A stretch of DNA of 49,759 nucleotides, taken from the NCBI GenBank assembly GCA_027382625.1, contig JAJKFJ010020711.1, forward strand, positions 1 through 49,759, read 5' to 3'. Positions 21,301 to 32,990 of this stretch are shown piece by piece. A model generated the notes under the pieces. It was not told the DNA's origin. It did no database searches and saw nothing but the letters and a program-made list of their open reading frames with translations. The stretch is from Tetmemena sp. SeJ-2015 (taxonomy: Eukaryota; Ciliophora; Spirotrichea; Sporadotrichida; Oxytrichidae). How positions within the stretch are numbered: position 1 is the first letter of the stretch; every line of letters begins with the position of its first letter. The position numbers and the translations under genes are program-made.

Positions 21301-24111
21301 ATTACATTGTTTGTTTTTTTTATTTCTTAATTGATAAATAAAATCCGTATAAAAACAATACATTCTTAAATAAAAGTCAGAAGTTCTGAATTATAGTATT
21401 TATAAATACGAAATTAAATTCATCACATTCTAAATTCATAATTCATAGTTGTTTATCTTTAGCAATTATGTTTGCTTGCACTTTTGAGTTATTTTGAAAT
21501 CTTTTATTTTTAAATTTAATTTGATTAGGAGAAGTATTCTTAAAATATATAATAACTAAAAACATATATTCTTTGAAAAATAATCTCTATTGACTATAAG
21601 ACATTTTATTTATCAAAATAAGAGTATCTCAATTTTAGTGAGTAGATAGTCTCCACTCTTTTATTCGCTAAGAGAATATAAAGTTAATAACTCTTATTTT
21701 ATCAAAACAACGTCGTGCAGTTACCTTGATTTGTTTCCGAAGTTCCTCTGATTATTACATTCATTTTTTGCATAAATTTAAATATGTATCTTTCATACTA
21801 AATTGAAAGTTTTATATCTTAACTAATCCATATTTCTTTATTTCCTTCTTTCTATTTAAGCCATCAAAAAATTCAATAAAATTATTTTAATTTAAGCTAA
21901 AGGAAACAATAGAAAGTTAAATAAAACAGATTGCGCAGCTTGAATTATCAAATTATTTTATATCAATTATTAATCCTTCAAATAGAGATAATTATAATTT
22001 ACTATTTTTAAATTTAAGACTTACAAATTAAAATTTCTTAAAATATTTTACAATAAAATAAAAATATAATGAGGACTTTTCAGCAAAGAAAGTATAAAAA
22101 TAATTAAAGTAATATAATAATTTTTATTTGTATAGTTTATAGCTTATAATCTCTTAATGATAACTATTGTTAACTTAAACAATAAATTGGAATGAGATTT
22201 TAATAAGATTAATTAAATGATATATGAATTTATTAAGAACAACAGTTTTAAAACATTATATGAAGACTCGCTGTAATTTATATATTAGCTTTATTTATTT
22301 AAAAAATCCTTGAGATAAATTATAGCTGTTTATTAAAAGATTCTAATGATAAAAATTGATAGTTTTACTTTTCCTCATTCGATATTCTACTCTTTTTAGC
22401 ATAAACAAAAAATTTGCAAATTCCTGAGAAGGTAAAAATTAATAAATGTAAAAGAATTATTTCATCTTTTATAGACTTCAAAAATTCTTTCAAAAACTGC
22501 TTTAACCTTCGATAAAAAAATATGTCAAACACTAAAGTTTTTCATAATTATCATTCCAGAAGAAATTAGTCTCTAAGACTGCTGCAAATTATAACAAGGA
22601 AATTTTAATAAATAACTCTTTGGAATCATTCTTAAAGTTTTTAAATATAACCTAATTTATTATTTTAACTTTTCATCATTTAATTTTCAAAAATATTTAT
22701 ATTTAGAAATTTCTAATTAATAAATTGAATAAGAGAATGCAACTCTTCAACAATAAAAAATTATTAGCAATATTCATTTGTTTAATAATTTTTTTTACAA
22801 GAAAATCAAAGGCTTTTAACTTAATAAGAGAAGTCAAATTCGCAATAAGCAAATAATTTAGTTTCAGATGTGTCGAAACTACTATAAAACAATGAATGGT
22901 AACAGTAGCTGCTTGATAAGCTTAAGGAGTTATAATTTATTAATGAAAATTTTTTCAATTTTATATGTCAAGATTTCTTTTATAAAATAAAAGAGGAAGT
23001 ATTTAATATCCATTCAAGAAATTAATCCTAAATCTTTATTGTAAGAGTGATATTTTTAAATGAAATAATAATTCATATTTAATATATAGCAAATAAAGTC
23101 ATTTAAAACAGTTAGCAGATGAAAAAATGTACGATTTTATATTAATTGGACTGGATAACCTATTCAAAAATCCTACTTTGATCGAGATGAAATCAATAAA
23201 ATCATTTCAATTTTACAAAATTAAATAATTATTTATAAATCAGATATCATCGAAATATTTTCAAAATAGCAATCGAACCTAATTGAGAAGCTGGAAAGTA
23301 TAATTATATTCAATATAAATTCTATAGGTAAAAATAATCTATGATTTAAATCTATTTAAAAATCTTCAATTAAAACTAACAATTTTATGGAAAAACATTC
23401 ATAAAAAATTATTTTTATAAATTTATTTAAGATTCTTTCAATTTACACATTTATTAAAATACGTATGTTTTATAAATATACATTAAATAAGTTATGAAAT
23501 GTGAATGGAGTAGTTAGATTCTTAAAAAGAGATGCATAAAAGATCTTATGGTTAAATTAATAAAGACATTTCGAGATTTATAACTGCCTTTATCTTTAAT
23601 TACATACTTTTGAGAATATTTATTAGCTTTGATTTTCACTTTTTTGAACATTTTTACTTTATTTTTTCAGTTTTTTATCTTTTCAAACTATAATTTTCTT
23701 CGTCTTCCTCTTCCTCATTATCATCATAAATATCTCTTTAAATATTTTTACTACTACAGTGTTGTTACTATTGTTATGTTTTTTGCTTTTAAATATATTG
23801 GTCAGAAGAAAAAATAATTAAAAAAAGACTTTTGCTTGTGAGTTTCGCACCTTGGAGTAAAAATTGATTCATCTAGGCGTTAACCATCTGAACGTGAGGA
23901 TTTTAATCAAAGCTGACTTATTTATTTATCTCAAATATTTCTTAACTCCGATTCTGTCTTCACATTCATCCTATAAAAAAATATCTTCAAATAAAACCTC
24001 GCAGAGATAATTTTAATAGCTATAATTTTATATCATGTTTTGAAAGACTGATCTAACTCGAAGAATACCGATTTATTTGTATGTTGTCTACATTATAAAG
24101 TTTATTCTAAA
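18307..24111. other. Long AT-rich stretch without genes
   Basis: About 5.8 kb of A/T runs. A (gga)n microsatellite lies at 19532-19549. The 62-codon frame at 23629-23817 is low-complexity Phe/Tyr from T-rich sequence. Nothing else supported. Confidence 0.6.
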
Positions 24112-24590
24112 CCTAAGAATTTAAAAGAAAATAGCAAAAGAAAAGTAGAAACTACTAAAATGTTTAAAAATTTAAAATGTCATTATTTTTCTTCCTTCTT
24201 GGCAAATCTCAATGTAAGTACCCTTCAAACTTTCTTCCTCTTCTTTATTATCATAGTTTAACTTTCAGAAACTTGAATTTACTTTTACCTAGCTTTGATA
24301 AAGTTCGGTAAGCTATGATAAACAACTGATCTCTAGTGAAGTACCAAATAAAGAGTTTGTAGTCAGCATTAGTTATAATAAATCTACCACTTAAAAATGA
24401 AAGGCTCATATCCTTCTACTAGTGATAGAGAATGAAGGATAAACTATAATAAAAAGAGGAAGAAAGTTAAAGGGCACTTTCACAAAGATTCGTGAAGATA
24501 AAAGAAATAAGGACATTTAAATATTAAATAGATTTAACAAATTAGTAGTTTCTACTGTTCTTTTACTTTTTTCTTTTAAGTTCTAGGGTT
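24112..24590. mobile_element. Foldback element, ~480 bp
   Basis: The left arm (about 24112-24262) and right arm (about 24438-24590) are imperfect inverted copies: aaaagtagaaactacta pairs with tagtagtttctactg, and aactttcttcctctt with aagaggaagaaagtt. The centre is about 175 bp. No coding content. Older than the 1030-4181 palindrome, judging by mismatches. Confidence 0.75.
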
Positions 24591-26089
24591 GCCCTTGAGA
24601 ATTTCTTTTTGCAGCATATCTTCTAAGAATAAAATTGAAAAGGTGAACAACAATTTTTAGCAACTATTTTTCTTTAGAATAATTAAGATGAGTAGATAAA
24701 TTAAATTCATAAGTTTGTGCATTATAAATACTTGATTTTGAATTAAGATTACGACTTATTTGATTTTTATTTATAAATAATTAATTTAAAAATTTTATGC
24801 ATTGAATATTGCTGTAAATAATATTAAAAAGACAAAAATCTATTAAAATAAGTAAATATAATCTAATTAAAAATTACGAATACTTTTAAACATATTATAA
24901 AAGTCAGATCAATGATAATATTAGTAGAGCGTTAAGCAATGATTTACGATTAGTGAATGAACCAAGGATGAATAAATATTTAATAGAATTCTATAAGTAA
25001 AACTTTTATTTTTATTTATACAATTTTTTTTCAGATTGAAAAATAAAATTTTTATAGAATTAATAAGCTAATTTCATTAAAAAATGTAGGGAAAATTCTA
25101 TTCATCTCGTCGACATTAATATTTATGCAATAAATCTTGAATTATTAAATATTTTAAATCTTAATTTTGAGTACTATAAAGCTGCTCTTAATAGTGTTTT
25201 CTCATTCTTAAAGAAAGAGCTTATTACTCTTTAATATTTTAAGGGAACTAGATTTATCTAGCATGAATTGATTTACAAAATGAGTTTTGATAATTAAAAT
25301 TATCTATTTCAAGAAAGTGAGAGACATTTAAATAATTAAAAATGTTGATAGCTAACTTAAGAATTATTTTAGCCTCATTAGAAATATTAAATACTAAATT
25401 GGAATTAATATTTCAATTTATTGGAGAGATTTCTATCTTTCTGTATTTATAAATTTGATAATGAAATAGAATAAAATAGCAGATCTTTTAAATTATATGC
25501 TCCCAATGACAAATTACATATTAAAAAATTTCTATTTTCTAATTTTCTCATAAATCTATTCTTCATCATAATTATAGATGATAACTTATTCCAAAATAGA
25601 ATTAAAAATAATTACTAAATTAAAATGTTTTAAAGAAGACGCAGTTAAACTATTAGAAATTTAAAAATTACTACACTATTTTATTGATAATAATTTTTTT
25701 TTAGAACTTTTAAATTCCAACTTTTGTTAGAGAGAACTCAGTAAAGAAGAATTAATAATCGGCATAAATAATTTATGAAATTGATTTTTGAAATATCTGA
25801 GTTAGTGCAAATTATATTTCGCTTCTGAGAACTTTTGTGAGGATATTTAAACTCATAATAATTTTGATTAGCTATCATTAACCTGCCAATGAGTGTATTT
25901 GAGCTGCCATCATGTTGCAGCATCTTTTTACTATTTTAAGCTATTATCGATTTAATTCTATTTCTCAACTATTTTTCTTTACTTTAGCAAATATTTTATG
26001 TTAGCTTTCAATCTAAAATAATAATTTATAAAATTAAGAATAAAAGTCTCATATAACATAAATTAAGAAAATAATTAGCATAAAAACTG
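24591..26089. other. AT-rich stretch
   Basis: No supported gene; the 61-codon frame at 25738-25923 is the only stop-free stretch and has no supporting feature. Confidence 0.5.
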
Positions 26090-26600
26090 CCCACTTGTAA
26101 ACCCATATGAGATCAAGTTGTCTCTATTGCAACCACTCTGAGTCTCTTAAGTCTGCAAGCCAAATCACCATCATAAAAATCTCATCAAATTTGGTTCCTT
26201 TTCATGAAAAAGTCCACGATCTCCTGGCTATATTTAGAAGCTCCATGGTATGAGGTGTCATCTTCATGAAATAATATTAAATAATTATATATGGTTTAGA
26301 TTTTAATTTACTTCTCACTTAAGGTAACAACTTAGTAATTTAAACCGCAATCAATACTCCTTTCTTCCTTCAATCCTTGAGATGAACTCTAATCTAGTGC
26401 AAATGAGTTACTATTTTGTAGCACTTATTCCTCAAGAACGGCTTCTAGGATTAATATAATCCACTCATTCCTTTAGTATACGTTCACAACTCTCAAAGAT
26501 ATATGATCGAGTTAGAAATACTCAGAGGAATATCCATATCTAGGCTTAAAGCAATGGTCAGGAATCCTCAATATTAAATTTTGATACATATCTGGGCTCT
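26090..26600 (-). pseudogene. Coding remnant resembling the palindrome gene
   Basis: Minus-strand stretches read SYIFESCERILKEWVDYIN (Trp from TGA) near 26500 and, near 26200, SQEIVDFFMKRNQI. The latter lines up with LQELMDFFIHQDES in the palindrome arms (about 1340). Frames change between the stretches and several TGA occur. It looks like a decayed or intron-split relative of that gene. No catalytic motif seen. Confidence 0.35.
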
Positions 26601-27689
26601 AAATTTTACTTTTATTTTTAATAAATCTACTCCATTCATAAGTTATTTCAGAACAGTTCAAGGCAGAAATAGGATATTATTATATTTTTATTAATATCTT
26701 TCAATTTAAAATCATTATAAAATTAATAGTTTGAATGAATGAGTTTCCTCATCCTGTTAGTGCTTAATTGAATACTATGGAAAAGATGCTTAAAAAATTA
26801 GTGGATTAAAATGAATAATAGAATGCCTCAATATCGAAAAGAGAGGCATCTTACTCTAGTTCTAATGATAAAAATACAACTGCAAACAATAAAAATGCTG
26901 AGCTCTAAGAAACAAATTCTCGCCTTACCACCGAACTCAACCTTTTTAAATATAAATTATAATTAAAAAAAAGTATTAACTTTTACTTAAACTACTTGTT
27001 TTTTTTTTAATTTAAAAGCATGGTAAGAAATCTATCATAGGTTTTATTTCTTTTCTATAAAAATATAAAGATAAAGATTTATTTTGATTTAACTAAATAT
27101 ATACAAAAGTAGTTGAAACATTAAAATTAATAAAAACTAACTTCATATATAAATTAAAAAAATATTTACCAATTTTAAATAGCCATTAAATTTTATAATT
27201 TATGATATCATAAAGAGTTTTATAATGAGAATTTTGTAAATTACATTTTTTAAAATATTAAACTTATTTTTAGTAAAAAATATAAATAAAACCTAGTAAA
27301 AAAGCAATTAAAAGATAACAAAAAGTTATTAGAAGATAACAAAAATGAATTAGATATTCTAATGAAATCTTAAATAAATTTGCAAAAATAAATTATTAAA
27401 ATATAGAACTTTTTATTTCTCTAAACAATTTTAATATTTTCTTATTTATTTACGATTATTGTATTCATTCAACCTAAGCATGCCAAGTTTAAGTAAAAAT
27501 GCGTAATCGCATAAAATTTTAGTAAGATAGGGAGAAAAAAAAAGTCTATTTTTCACAATATTTTCCCATAAAAATAATAAAAAGGAGATTAATATGATCT
27601 ATATTTTTCTTATAGTTCATTTATATGAGAATTGAGAAGTTAATCCCAAGAGTTAAATATTCACTTGTACGTTATAATTAATTCGAGCA
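26601..27689. other. AT-rich left flank of the GC-rich transposon
   Basis: No gene or inverted terminal repeat that I can match to the right flank. Confidence 0.5.
27672..27683 (+). promoter_or_regulatory. TATAATTA-type motif before transposase
   Basis: ttataattaatt lies 7 bases before the transposase ATG. Similar AT motifs lie just upstream of two other genes of this element (29631-29641 and 32820-32830, minus strand), conspicuous because the element itself is GC-rich. A core promoter role is inferred. Confidence 0.45.
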
Positions 27690-28916
27690 ATGGAGTCGCC
27701 TCACCACGTTCCACGTCGCAAGAGGAAGCTCGCGGTCTACCTCGGAGAGCAATACGAAAGCGGCCATAACTAAAAGGCAATTCGCTTTCTTCCTAACCAA
27801 AACCTCATCCCCTATCTCGAGAGCCTTAGCTAGCATAGCCTCTCAATGAGACCTAAGAGGAGAAAGCAACCCAAAGCGGATTTGAAGGCTACGCTCTCGC
27901 ACGATCAGCACCTCTATGCGATACTGCTCCGATATGGCACCCTCAGCAGCGATGACACCATCCTCCGGAGCTACAACCAGGTGGCCGCCATAACCGGAAT
28001 TAAGCCGAGCACCATTGCCATGATAGTGCAGAGGTGGAGGCGCAATGGCTTCATCTACGAATCGCGGTGATCGCAAAGCGGCGGCAAGAGGAAGATCCTT
28101 CCTGAGTCCGAGGAGCAGATAACGACAGCCAAGCACCTGCTCGAGACTGCCCACATGAGCTTGAAGGACCGCGTATACTTCTACGAGGTGCACCTGGGCA
28201 TGCCACGAGTCTGCCCCGCCACCCTGATGAAGCTCTTCCACCGCAACCAAGTCTACTTTCGCTCTGCGGGCTACTCCTACATTAGCAAGGGCGAGCGAAG
28301 GCGCCATTTGGAGGAACGGCAGCAGGAGTTTTCGAAAGCCATAACGAGGTGGATGTTCGAAGGACGTGAGATGATCTACATTGACGAGTCCTCCTTTCAC
28401 AGGTGGCAGTCCTTGCGGCGGACCTGGCTCAAGCGGTCGATGACAGTCCCGATCCCGAATGTGCGCGGCAGCTCCGCCACGATCATCGGCGCAATCAGCT
28501 CCAGGCGAGGACTCGTCCATCACCACATCTTCTCAGGCAGCAACAACGTCAACCACTTCACCACCTTTCTCTGGCGCCTCTTGCAGGATGTCTCCCAGGG
28601 CTCTATAGTCATCATGGACAACCTGAGCATTCACAAGAGCCAGAAGGTCAAGGCCCTCTTCCAGGGCGGCTAGGTCCTGGCCTACCTTCCTCCATTCAGC
28701 TGCGCTCTGAACCCAATCGAGCGGCTGTGGGCCGTCCTAAAGCAAGAGTGGCGCCGGATCGTCGTCTGCCGCGGTATGCTACTCGACCAGGGCGAGGCGC
28801 AGCTCGTTTAAGAGCTCTAGATGCTCGTTGCGGGTTTCGATAATGATAAGGTTAAGTAACTGGCTAACTCACACATTAAGACCCTAATTCACTCCCTTCG
28901 CGGGCACATCGTCTGA
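27690..28916 (+). CDS. DDE transposase, IS630/Tc1-mariner superfamily
   Basis: 408 codons before the TGA stop at 28914. The N-terminal part holds a helix-turn-helix (about residues 70-115, around NQVAAITGIKPSTIAMI). The catalytic triad is visible: D232 in YIDESSFHRW, D310 in IVMDNLSIHKS and E344 in NPIERLWAVLKQ, with 33 residues between the second D and the E. Cuts and joins element ends during transposition. TAA/TAG at six positions read as Gln, for example just before VLAYLPPFS. One in-frame TGA at codon 127 (28068-28070), between the HTH and catalytic parts, is Trp if TGA is dual-use, otherwise an inactivating stop. The start at 27690 is chosen because the frame is open and GC-rich from there; an ATG at 27846 is the alternative. 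The gene converges on gene 2, with stops 1 bp apart. Confidence 0.9.
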
Positions 28917-28917
28917 G

Positions 28918-29616
28918 TCACTTCTTCTAAGGGGACTTGCTCTGCTCCATCATGCGCACATTGACCTCCGCCTGGCCAAACACTGAGCCGGTGAACTACC
29001 TTCCCTTCGACCGACCCAGGCGACCCTTCCTGCGCTCCTCCATCGCCTTCTTCTCTCTGTCCAATAAGTGCTCAAGCTTGGCCCTTTGCTCCTTGAGCCT
29101 GAGGAGCTTCGTCGACTGCTTGCTGCTGTTGATGAAGGACAGCCTCTGCGATTTGGACTTAGCCTTGGACACCGGCAGGCCCTCAAGGAAGCTCCACTGC
29201 AGATCCACCGTCCGGTAGCTCTATCCCGATGATGGCTTAGATGGAGGTTCATAACCCTTCTTGAATATCTCATCAGCAGCCTTGAAGGTGGACAGCACCG
29301 CGAGGCACCATGCTCTATCTGGGAGGTGCGTCTCGTCCATCCCGAGAACCCTCTTCTCCTTCTCGGCCATCTCTACGATCTTGGAAAACAGGATCTCCAC
29401 AGTCGGAGGGCGTGGGCTAGGGAGCAAGCGTATCTCGTCGTACCTGGGGCACCACACCTTGCCTGCAATGACCCCCATCAGGTACTGCTCTGTCACTGCT
29501 TTGCTCTTGAGCTTGGGGAGGAAGTAGCCATTACGCAATGTGGCTTCATGCAGCTCTTGCTTGGACCGAATGAAGGTGCTCACTTAGGACAAGGTGGTCC
29601 TACTCGAGGTATCCAT
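28918..29616 (-). CDS. Transposon gene 2, unknown 232-aa protein
   Basis: 232 residues, ATG at 29616, TGA at 28918-28920. TAR codons at four positions read as Gln, and without this the frame would be cut into pieces. The C-terminal third is highly charged and basic (KAKSKSQRLSF, then LKEQRAKLEHLLDREKKAMEE, KGRLGRSKGR), predicting a coiled coil and nucleic-acid contact. The N-terminal half is more globular (VLGMDETHLPDRAWCLAVL). No family recognised. As in other ciliate elements, a small basic accessory protein beside the transposase is plausible, but that is inference. Confidence 0.8.
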
Positions 29617-29747
29617 ATCGCGCTCTATGTAATATAATTATAGACCCAACCCCTAATGCATACTCAAATCTAATAATAGAAAGTAGTGTATAATTATTAT
29701 TTAGAACTTAATTAGTTTAAATTATTCATACTCGCAATCTGGGCTTC
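29617..29747. promoter_or_regulatory. AT-rich gap between transposon genes 2 and 3
   Basis: 131 bp of AT-rich DNA inside the GC-rich element. It includes taattatatt (minus strand, 29631-29641), about 15 bases before the gene 2 ATG. Probably the gene 2 promoter and gene 3 terminator. Confidence 0.4.
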
Positions 29748-30734
29748 TCATCCCTTCCTCTCTCCATTCTTCCTTTCCATTTTGGCATCCCTCTTCTTGA
29801 GGTTCTGAGCTTCATCGCCAGCTGGCTCCTCTCCTGCATCCTTGGCATTCCCTCTCTGCTCCGCCTGATCAAAGTGCCTCAGAAATACCGCTCTCTCATC
29901 TTTATCGAACCTTTGGTAAATGTCCTTGACCTTAATCTGCTGCAGCATGTCTTCGCTTTTCTCTCTCCAGCAATGAATGATTGCCGCGACCCTTATGTGC
30001 ATATCGCCTGCTGGCGTTACCACCTCAACCACAGCAGATCTCAGAGTACGCTGTCCGCCAGTGAATTTAACACCCGTGACTACAAGAGGTGCCCCGGCCA
30101 ACTCTCTTTTGAGCTTCTAAACATCCTTCCTGAAGGTCTCAAGCTCGCATTATTTGAATCTCCTTGGCTGGGCTGCGTTCCCTTGCAGGAGATGATGGAA
30201 TCGCTTGTCGATCTCGACATCGTCTTGCTTGACTTCTTCATCTTATGCTGCAGCAAGCAATTTTTACAGCAGTGCGGCGTATTATTCTGCCTCATCAGCG
30301 TCAATAACCTCTGGATTCTCTGGTTCGCGATGTTAGCGCTGTTCATCGTGGTCCTGCTGTGATTATGGCTGTGCTCCATTCCCTGGGTCAACTCCCTACT
30401 GAGGCACATCTTCCAAGCTGAGTACGCATGCAAGGTACGTGTCAATCTAGGTGGCTTGGACCTACAAGGCCTCCGTCTACCGCTGCGAGGATTCAAGTTC
30501 CTTGGCGAGCTTTCCTCGAAGCTCCTTGAGGCCCTTGAAGAGCTGAGCAGATATCCCAAAGTCGCTCTCATTCTACATCGCCTCCACCTGCTTGAGGAGC
30601 TCCTCTCTCTGGGGGTGATAGGCAATCTAGTTCGCGATGAGGAGTGGGTGAAGGGCCTGTTCCAACTTTGCGTGATTGTGTCTTAGCTGCTCCATATCGA
30701 GTTCTGTTGCGAGATATTATATATTAGAGTCCAT
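29748..30734 (-). CDS. Transposon gene 3, unknown coiled-coil protein
   Basis: 328 residues, ATG at 30734 (alternative ATG 30695), TGA at 29748-29750. About fifteen TAR codons read as Gln and no TGA occurs inside. Long charged helical stretches dominate (for example AQLFKGLKELRGKLAKELE near the N-terminus), then a globular patch (GAPLVVTGVKFTGGQRTLRS) and a Lys/Glu-rich end. Probably a structural or DNA-associated protein; no catalytic motif seen. The 181-codon frame at 30080-30625 on this strand is in another frame and is a shadow of it. It lies 43 bp downstream of gene 4's stop and reads the same way. Confidence 0.75.
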
Positions 30735-30777
30735 CTAGCGTTCACCCTTAAGTACGGCGCCTTATAGATTTGAATAT

Positions 30778-32811
30778 TCAAGCCTGTAATTTTAGCCCTC
30801 TCAGAATCATTGTTTTGCCAAGATGGATAACTGCTGCACAGTCCTCGTCTAGCTTGTCATCTTCTCCCAATCTCCTTACCAGCTCGTACTGGCTCTAGCG
30901 GGCCTGCTTCCTTCCTTACACTCTCTAATCCACCGTGTAGTCCCATTGGTATTCGAGGCTGGAGGCTAATGTGCATTGGATGATCTACGTTGCTTGAGTG
31001 AGGAACTCCCCCTCGTCGCTCCACTCCGTTAGGATTACTAGTTGAGCTTTGATCTGGCTAAAGCTGCATCCTGGAATATTCTTATCATAGTGCACATTCT
31101 TGATTCTGCGTCTCGATGCGAAATCCTTCACATAGAGGTAGCGGTTGTTTCTCTACTCCTTGAAGGTCTCTTCGATTCGGGAGACTAGACTGTCCAGATG
31201 GTAGGCAAGAACAGCTTCCTTCTCTCTCCAGTTCGATGCTCTCAGACGGAATACTGAGGCGCGATTAGCAAAATGATTGAGGGCCTCTACCACTTCTCCG
31301 GTCTGCTCGACCGAGTGGTGCAGGTCGAGTCTTGCCTTCTTGATCTTGTGAGCGTGCACCCTGTCCCCTCCTTTGATCGAAATTCTGAACTTCCTGGACC
31401 TGAGTGGAATGCTTGCGATATCTACTCCACCAAGAACATCGCCAAGGCAGAAGCGATACTGGCGCGGCTCGTACCCGGAGGCGTAATGCAAGAGCATGAG
31501 GTGGCAGTACTGCCTCCGTCTAAACTTGAGAAGGTCTCTTACCTTGTTAGTGACAGCCTTCAAGAGGAGCTGAATCCGCCGATACTCCTCCCCGAGCGCA
31601 GCACTGAGCAAGACGCGGGTGTCGCGGTGGACTTTCTTGATAGCGAAGAAGGCCGAATGGGCATCGAGTAGGTCAGAGGCGAAGTCCCTCCCAGTCCGCC
31701 CATCAAACTCAGGCTTCACGTCCTGCTCTTCGACCAAGGAGTTGATGAAGTCCTGGTAGACTTGAACTCCGTCCAGAACGCGCATGTGCATTTGCTTAGA
31801 GCGCTCTATCTCAGCCTGATCTTTGAGTGATTCTCGAACTCGATCTGGTGCTCCTCTAGCTTCGGGTCGAAGGGGCGGCGCGCTTACCATCCTCATGGTC
31901 CTCTCCGAATACTGATAGGGCTTTGAGCGCTTCACCTCGCTCTCGAGCCGACTCCAGACACGCTTATGCAAAGCAGAGTACTCCGTCTTCAGGTGCAAGA
32001 TGGCTTTGCGAGCCTCGTTGAGATCATACAAGCGCTAATGGAGGTCTCGACTGAGATGGCAAAGCGCGATGCAGTCCCTTTGGACAACGTGGGCGAGCTG
32101 GGGACGAGTCACGACCTATTCGACTTTGGCATAGCAGAGGTGAGGAAGGAGCAGGTTTCGTGGCTGGAGCAGGTTTCGTGGCTGGAGCAGAGCATTTGAG
32201 AGAACTGTGGCCGCGATCAAGTCCTGAATCCGCTCGAGCTCGTCTCCCATATGGCGTTCTATTGAGCTCTAGAGCGCCACAAGCTCCTTCTGGATGTGGC
32301 TTGGCTAGGCATCCATGTTTTGGCGGCGGTCGAGTATAGTCTCGATATCCTAGATCTTGCCTTGCATCTAGATCGAGTGGTAGCGGGGGCCCACGAACTG
32401 AAGGAACCTCTGGTGGGACACGTCCCCTTCAAGCTGCAGCCGGGAGGTGAAAGGCGTTATCTGGTGGCTCGTGATGTCAAACTAGGGGCATTCTGTGATG
32501 GCCGAGGGGGGCCACGACGATTTGAGAGAGCTGGAGGCTGAGGAGGCTTCGGAAGCAGGGCGGGTCGGGAGGTCTGCGAAGGACCTGTAGCCAGGCGGCT
32601 TAGTTGGATTCGCCTTGGGAGAGTGGCTATCGTGGCCTAGCTCGGGCCCGCCGTGGAGCAATCGGTGGATGTCCTGGAGGAACTGGGAGCGGGAGACCAC
32701 GCTGTCGTCGCTATCTGATCGCCGCCGCCGCTTCGAGTGCTTGGGGCGCTTCCGTTTGCCTAGATATGGCTCACTTGCGAGCTCTGGCCGCTTTGATTCG
32801 GTGGAGGCCAT
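30778..32811 (-). CDS. Transposon gene 4, large unknown nuclear protein
   Basis: 677 residues, ATG at 32811, TGA at 30778-30780, uninterrupted when TAR is Gln. The N-terminus carries a strong nuclear localisation-like signal (KRKRPKHSKRRRRSDSDD) followed by a Ser/Pro-rich disordered part to about residue 110. The middle has helical stretches, and the longest conventional piece (31153-32031) includes LMLLHYASGYEPRQYRF and SLVSRIEETFKE. The C-terminal 120 residues follow an in-frame TAG at 31153. An 18-bp direct duplication (32151-32186) adds an LLQPRN repeat. No DDE, recombinase, helicase or nuclease motif seen. Probably the first gene of the minus-strand block. Confidence 0.8.
32151..32186. 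repeat. 18-bp tandem duplication in gene 4
   Basis: gcaggtttcgtggctgga occurs twice in tandem. It keeps frame and adds six residues. Confidence 0.95.
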
Positions 32812-32819
32812 AGTGGCTT

Positions 32820-32830
32820 TAATTATATAA
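32820..32830 (-). promoter_or_regulatory. TATAATTA-type motif before gene 4
   Basis: Minus strand ttatataattaa lies about 9 bases before the gene 4 ATG, matching the AT motif before the transposase and gene 2. Confidence 0.4.
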
Positions 32831-32905
32831 TAGTGACTATTAGATAGCGACCACCCAATCTGATTAATCTAATCGCGGCTTTAAAACCGTCGCAGTGGTA
32901 CTCAT

Positions 32906-32946
32906 TACTACTACGACTACTACTACTCTACTACTATACTACTACC
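32906..32946. repeat. (ACT)n microsatellite at the transposon edge
   Basis: Imperfect tactactac repeats near the GC boundary, about 95 bp outside the gene 4 start. They may mark the subterminal part of the element. Confidence 0.85.
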
Positions 32947-32990
32947 GGGGGTATTTACCACACTCACGATTTTCAGACCCGGAATGGAAG

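Larger units (their letters stand above)
27690..32990. mobile_element. GC-rich four-gene IS630/Tc1-type transposon
   Basis: A sharp rise in GC at about 27685 and fall at about 32990 bound four densely packed genes: transposase on plus, three unknown genes on minus. Only 1 bp separates the convergent stops of genes 1 and 2, and gaps of 131 and 43 bp separate the rest. Genes 2-4 have no internal TGA in about 1240 codons and many TAR-Gln codons, so the element is adapted to this nuclear code and looks largely intact. Multi-gene Tc1/mariner-IS630 elements are known from ciliate germlines (TBE, Tec, Sardine); this one resembles them in layout only. Terminal inverted repeats were not found, so the ends are approximate. 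Confidence 0.8.

Noticed and set aside
23629..23817. 62-codon Phe/Tyr-rich frame
   Set aside because: Low-complexity translation of T-rich sequence; no repeat partner or conservation.
27843..28526. 227-codon minus-strand frame
   Set aside because: Shadow of the transposase, which has catalytic motifs on the plus strand.
30080..30625. 181-codon minus-strand frame
   Set aside because: Out of frame with transposon gene 3, low-complexity Arg/Ser-rich, no TAR-Gln continuity.
31273..31671. 132-codon plus-strand frame
   Set aside because: Antisense shadow of transposon gene 4.
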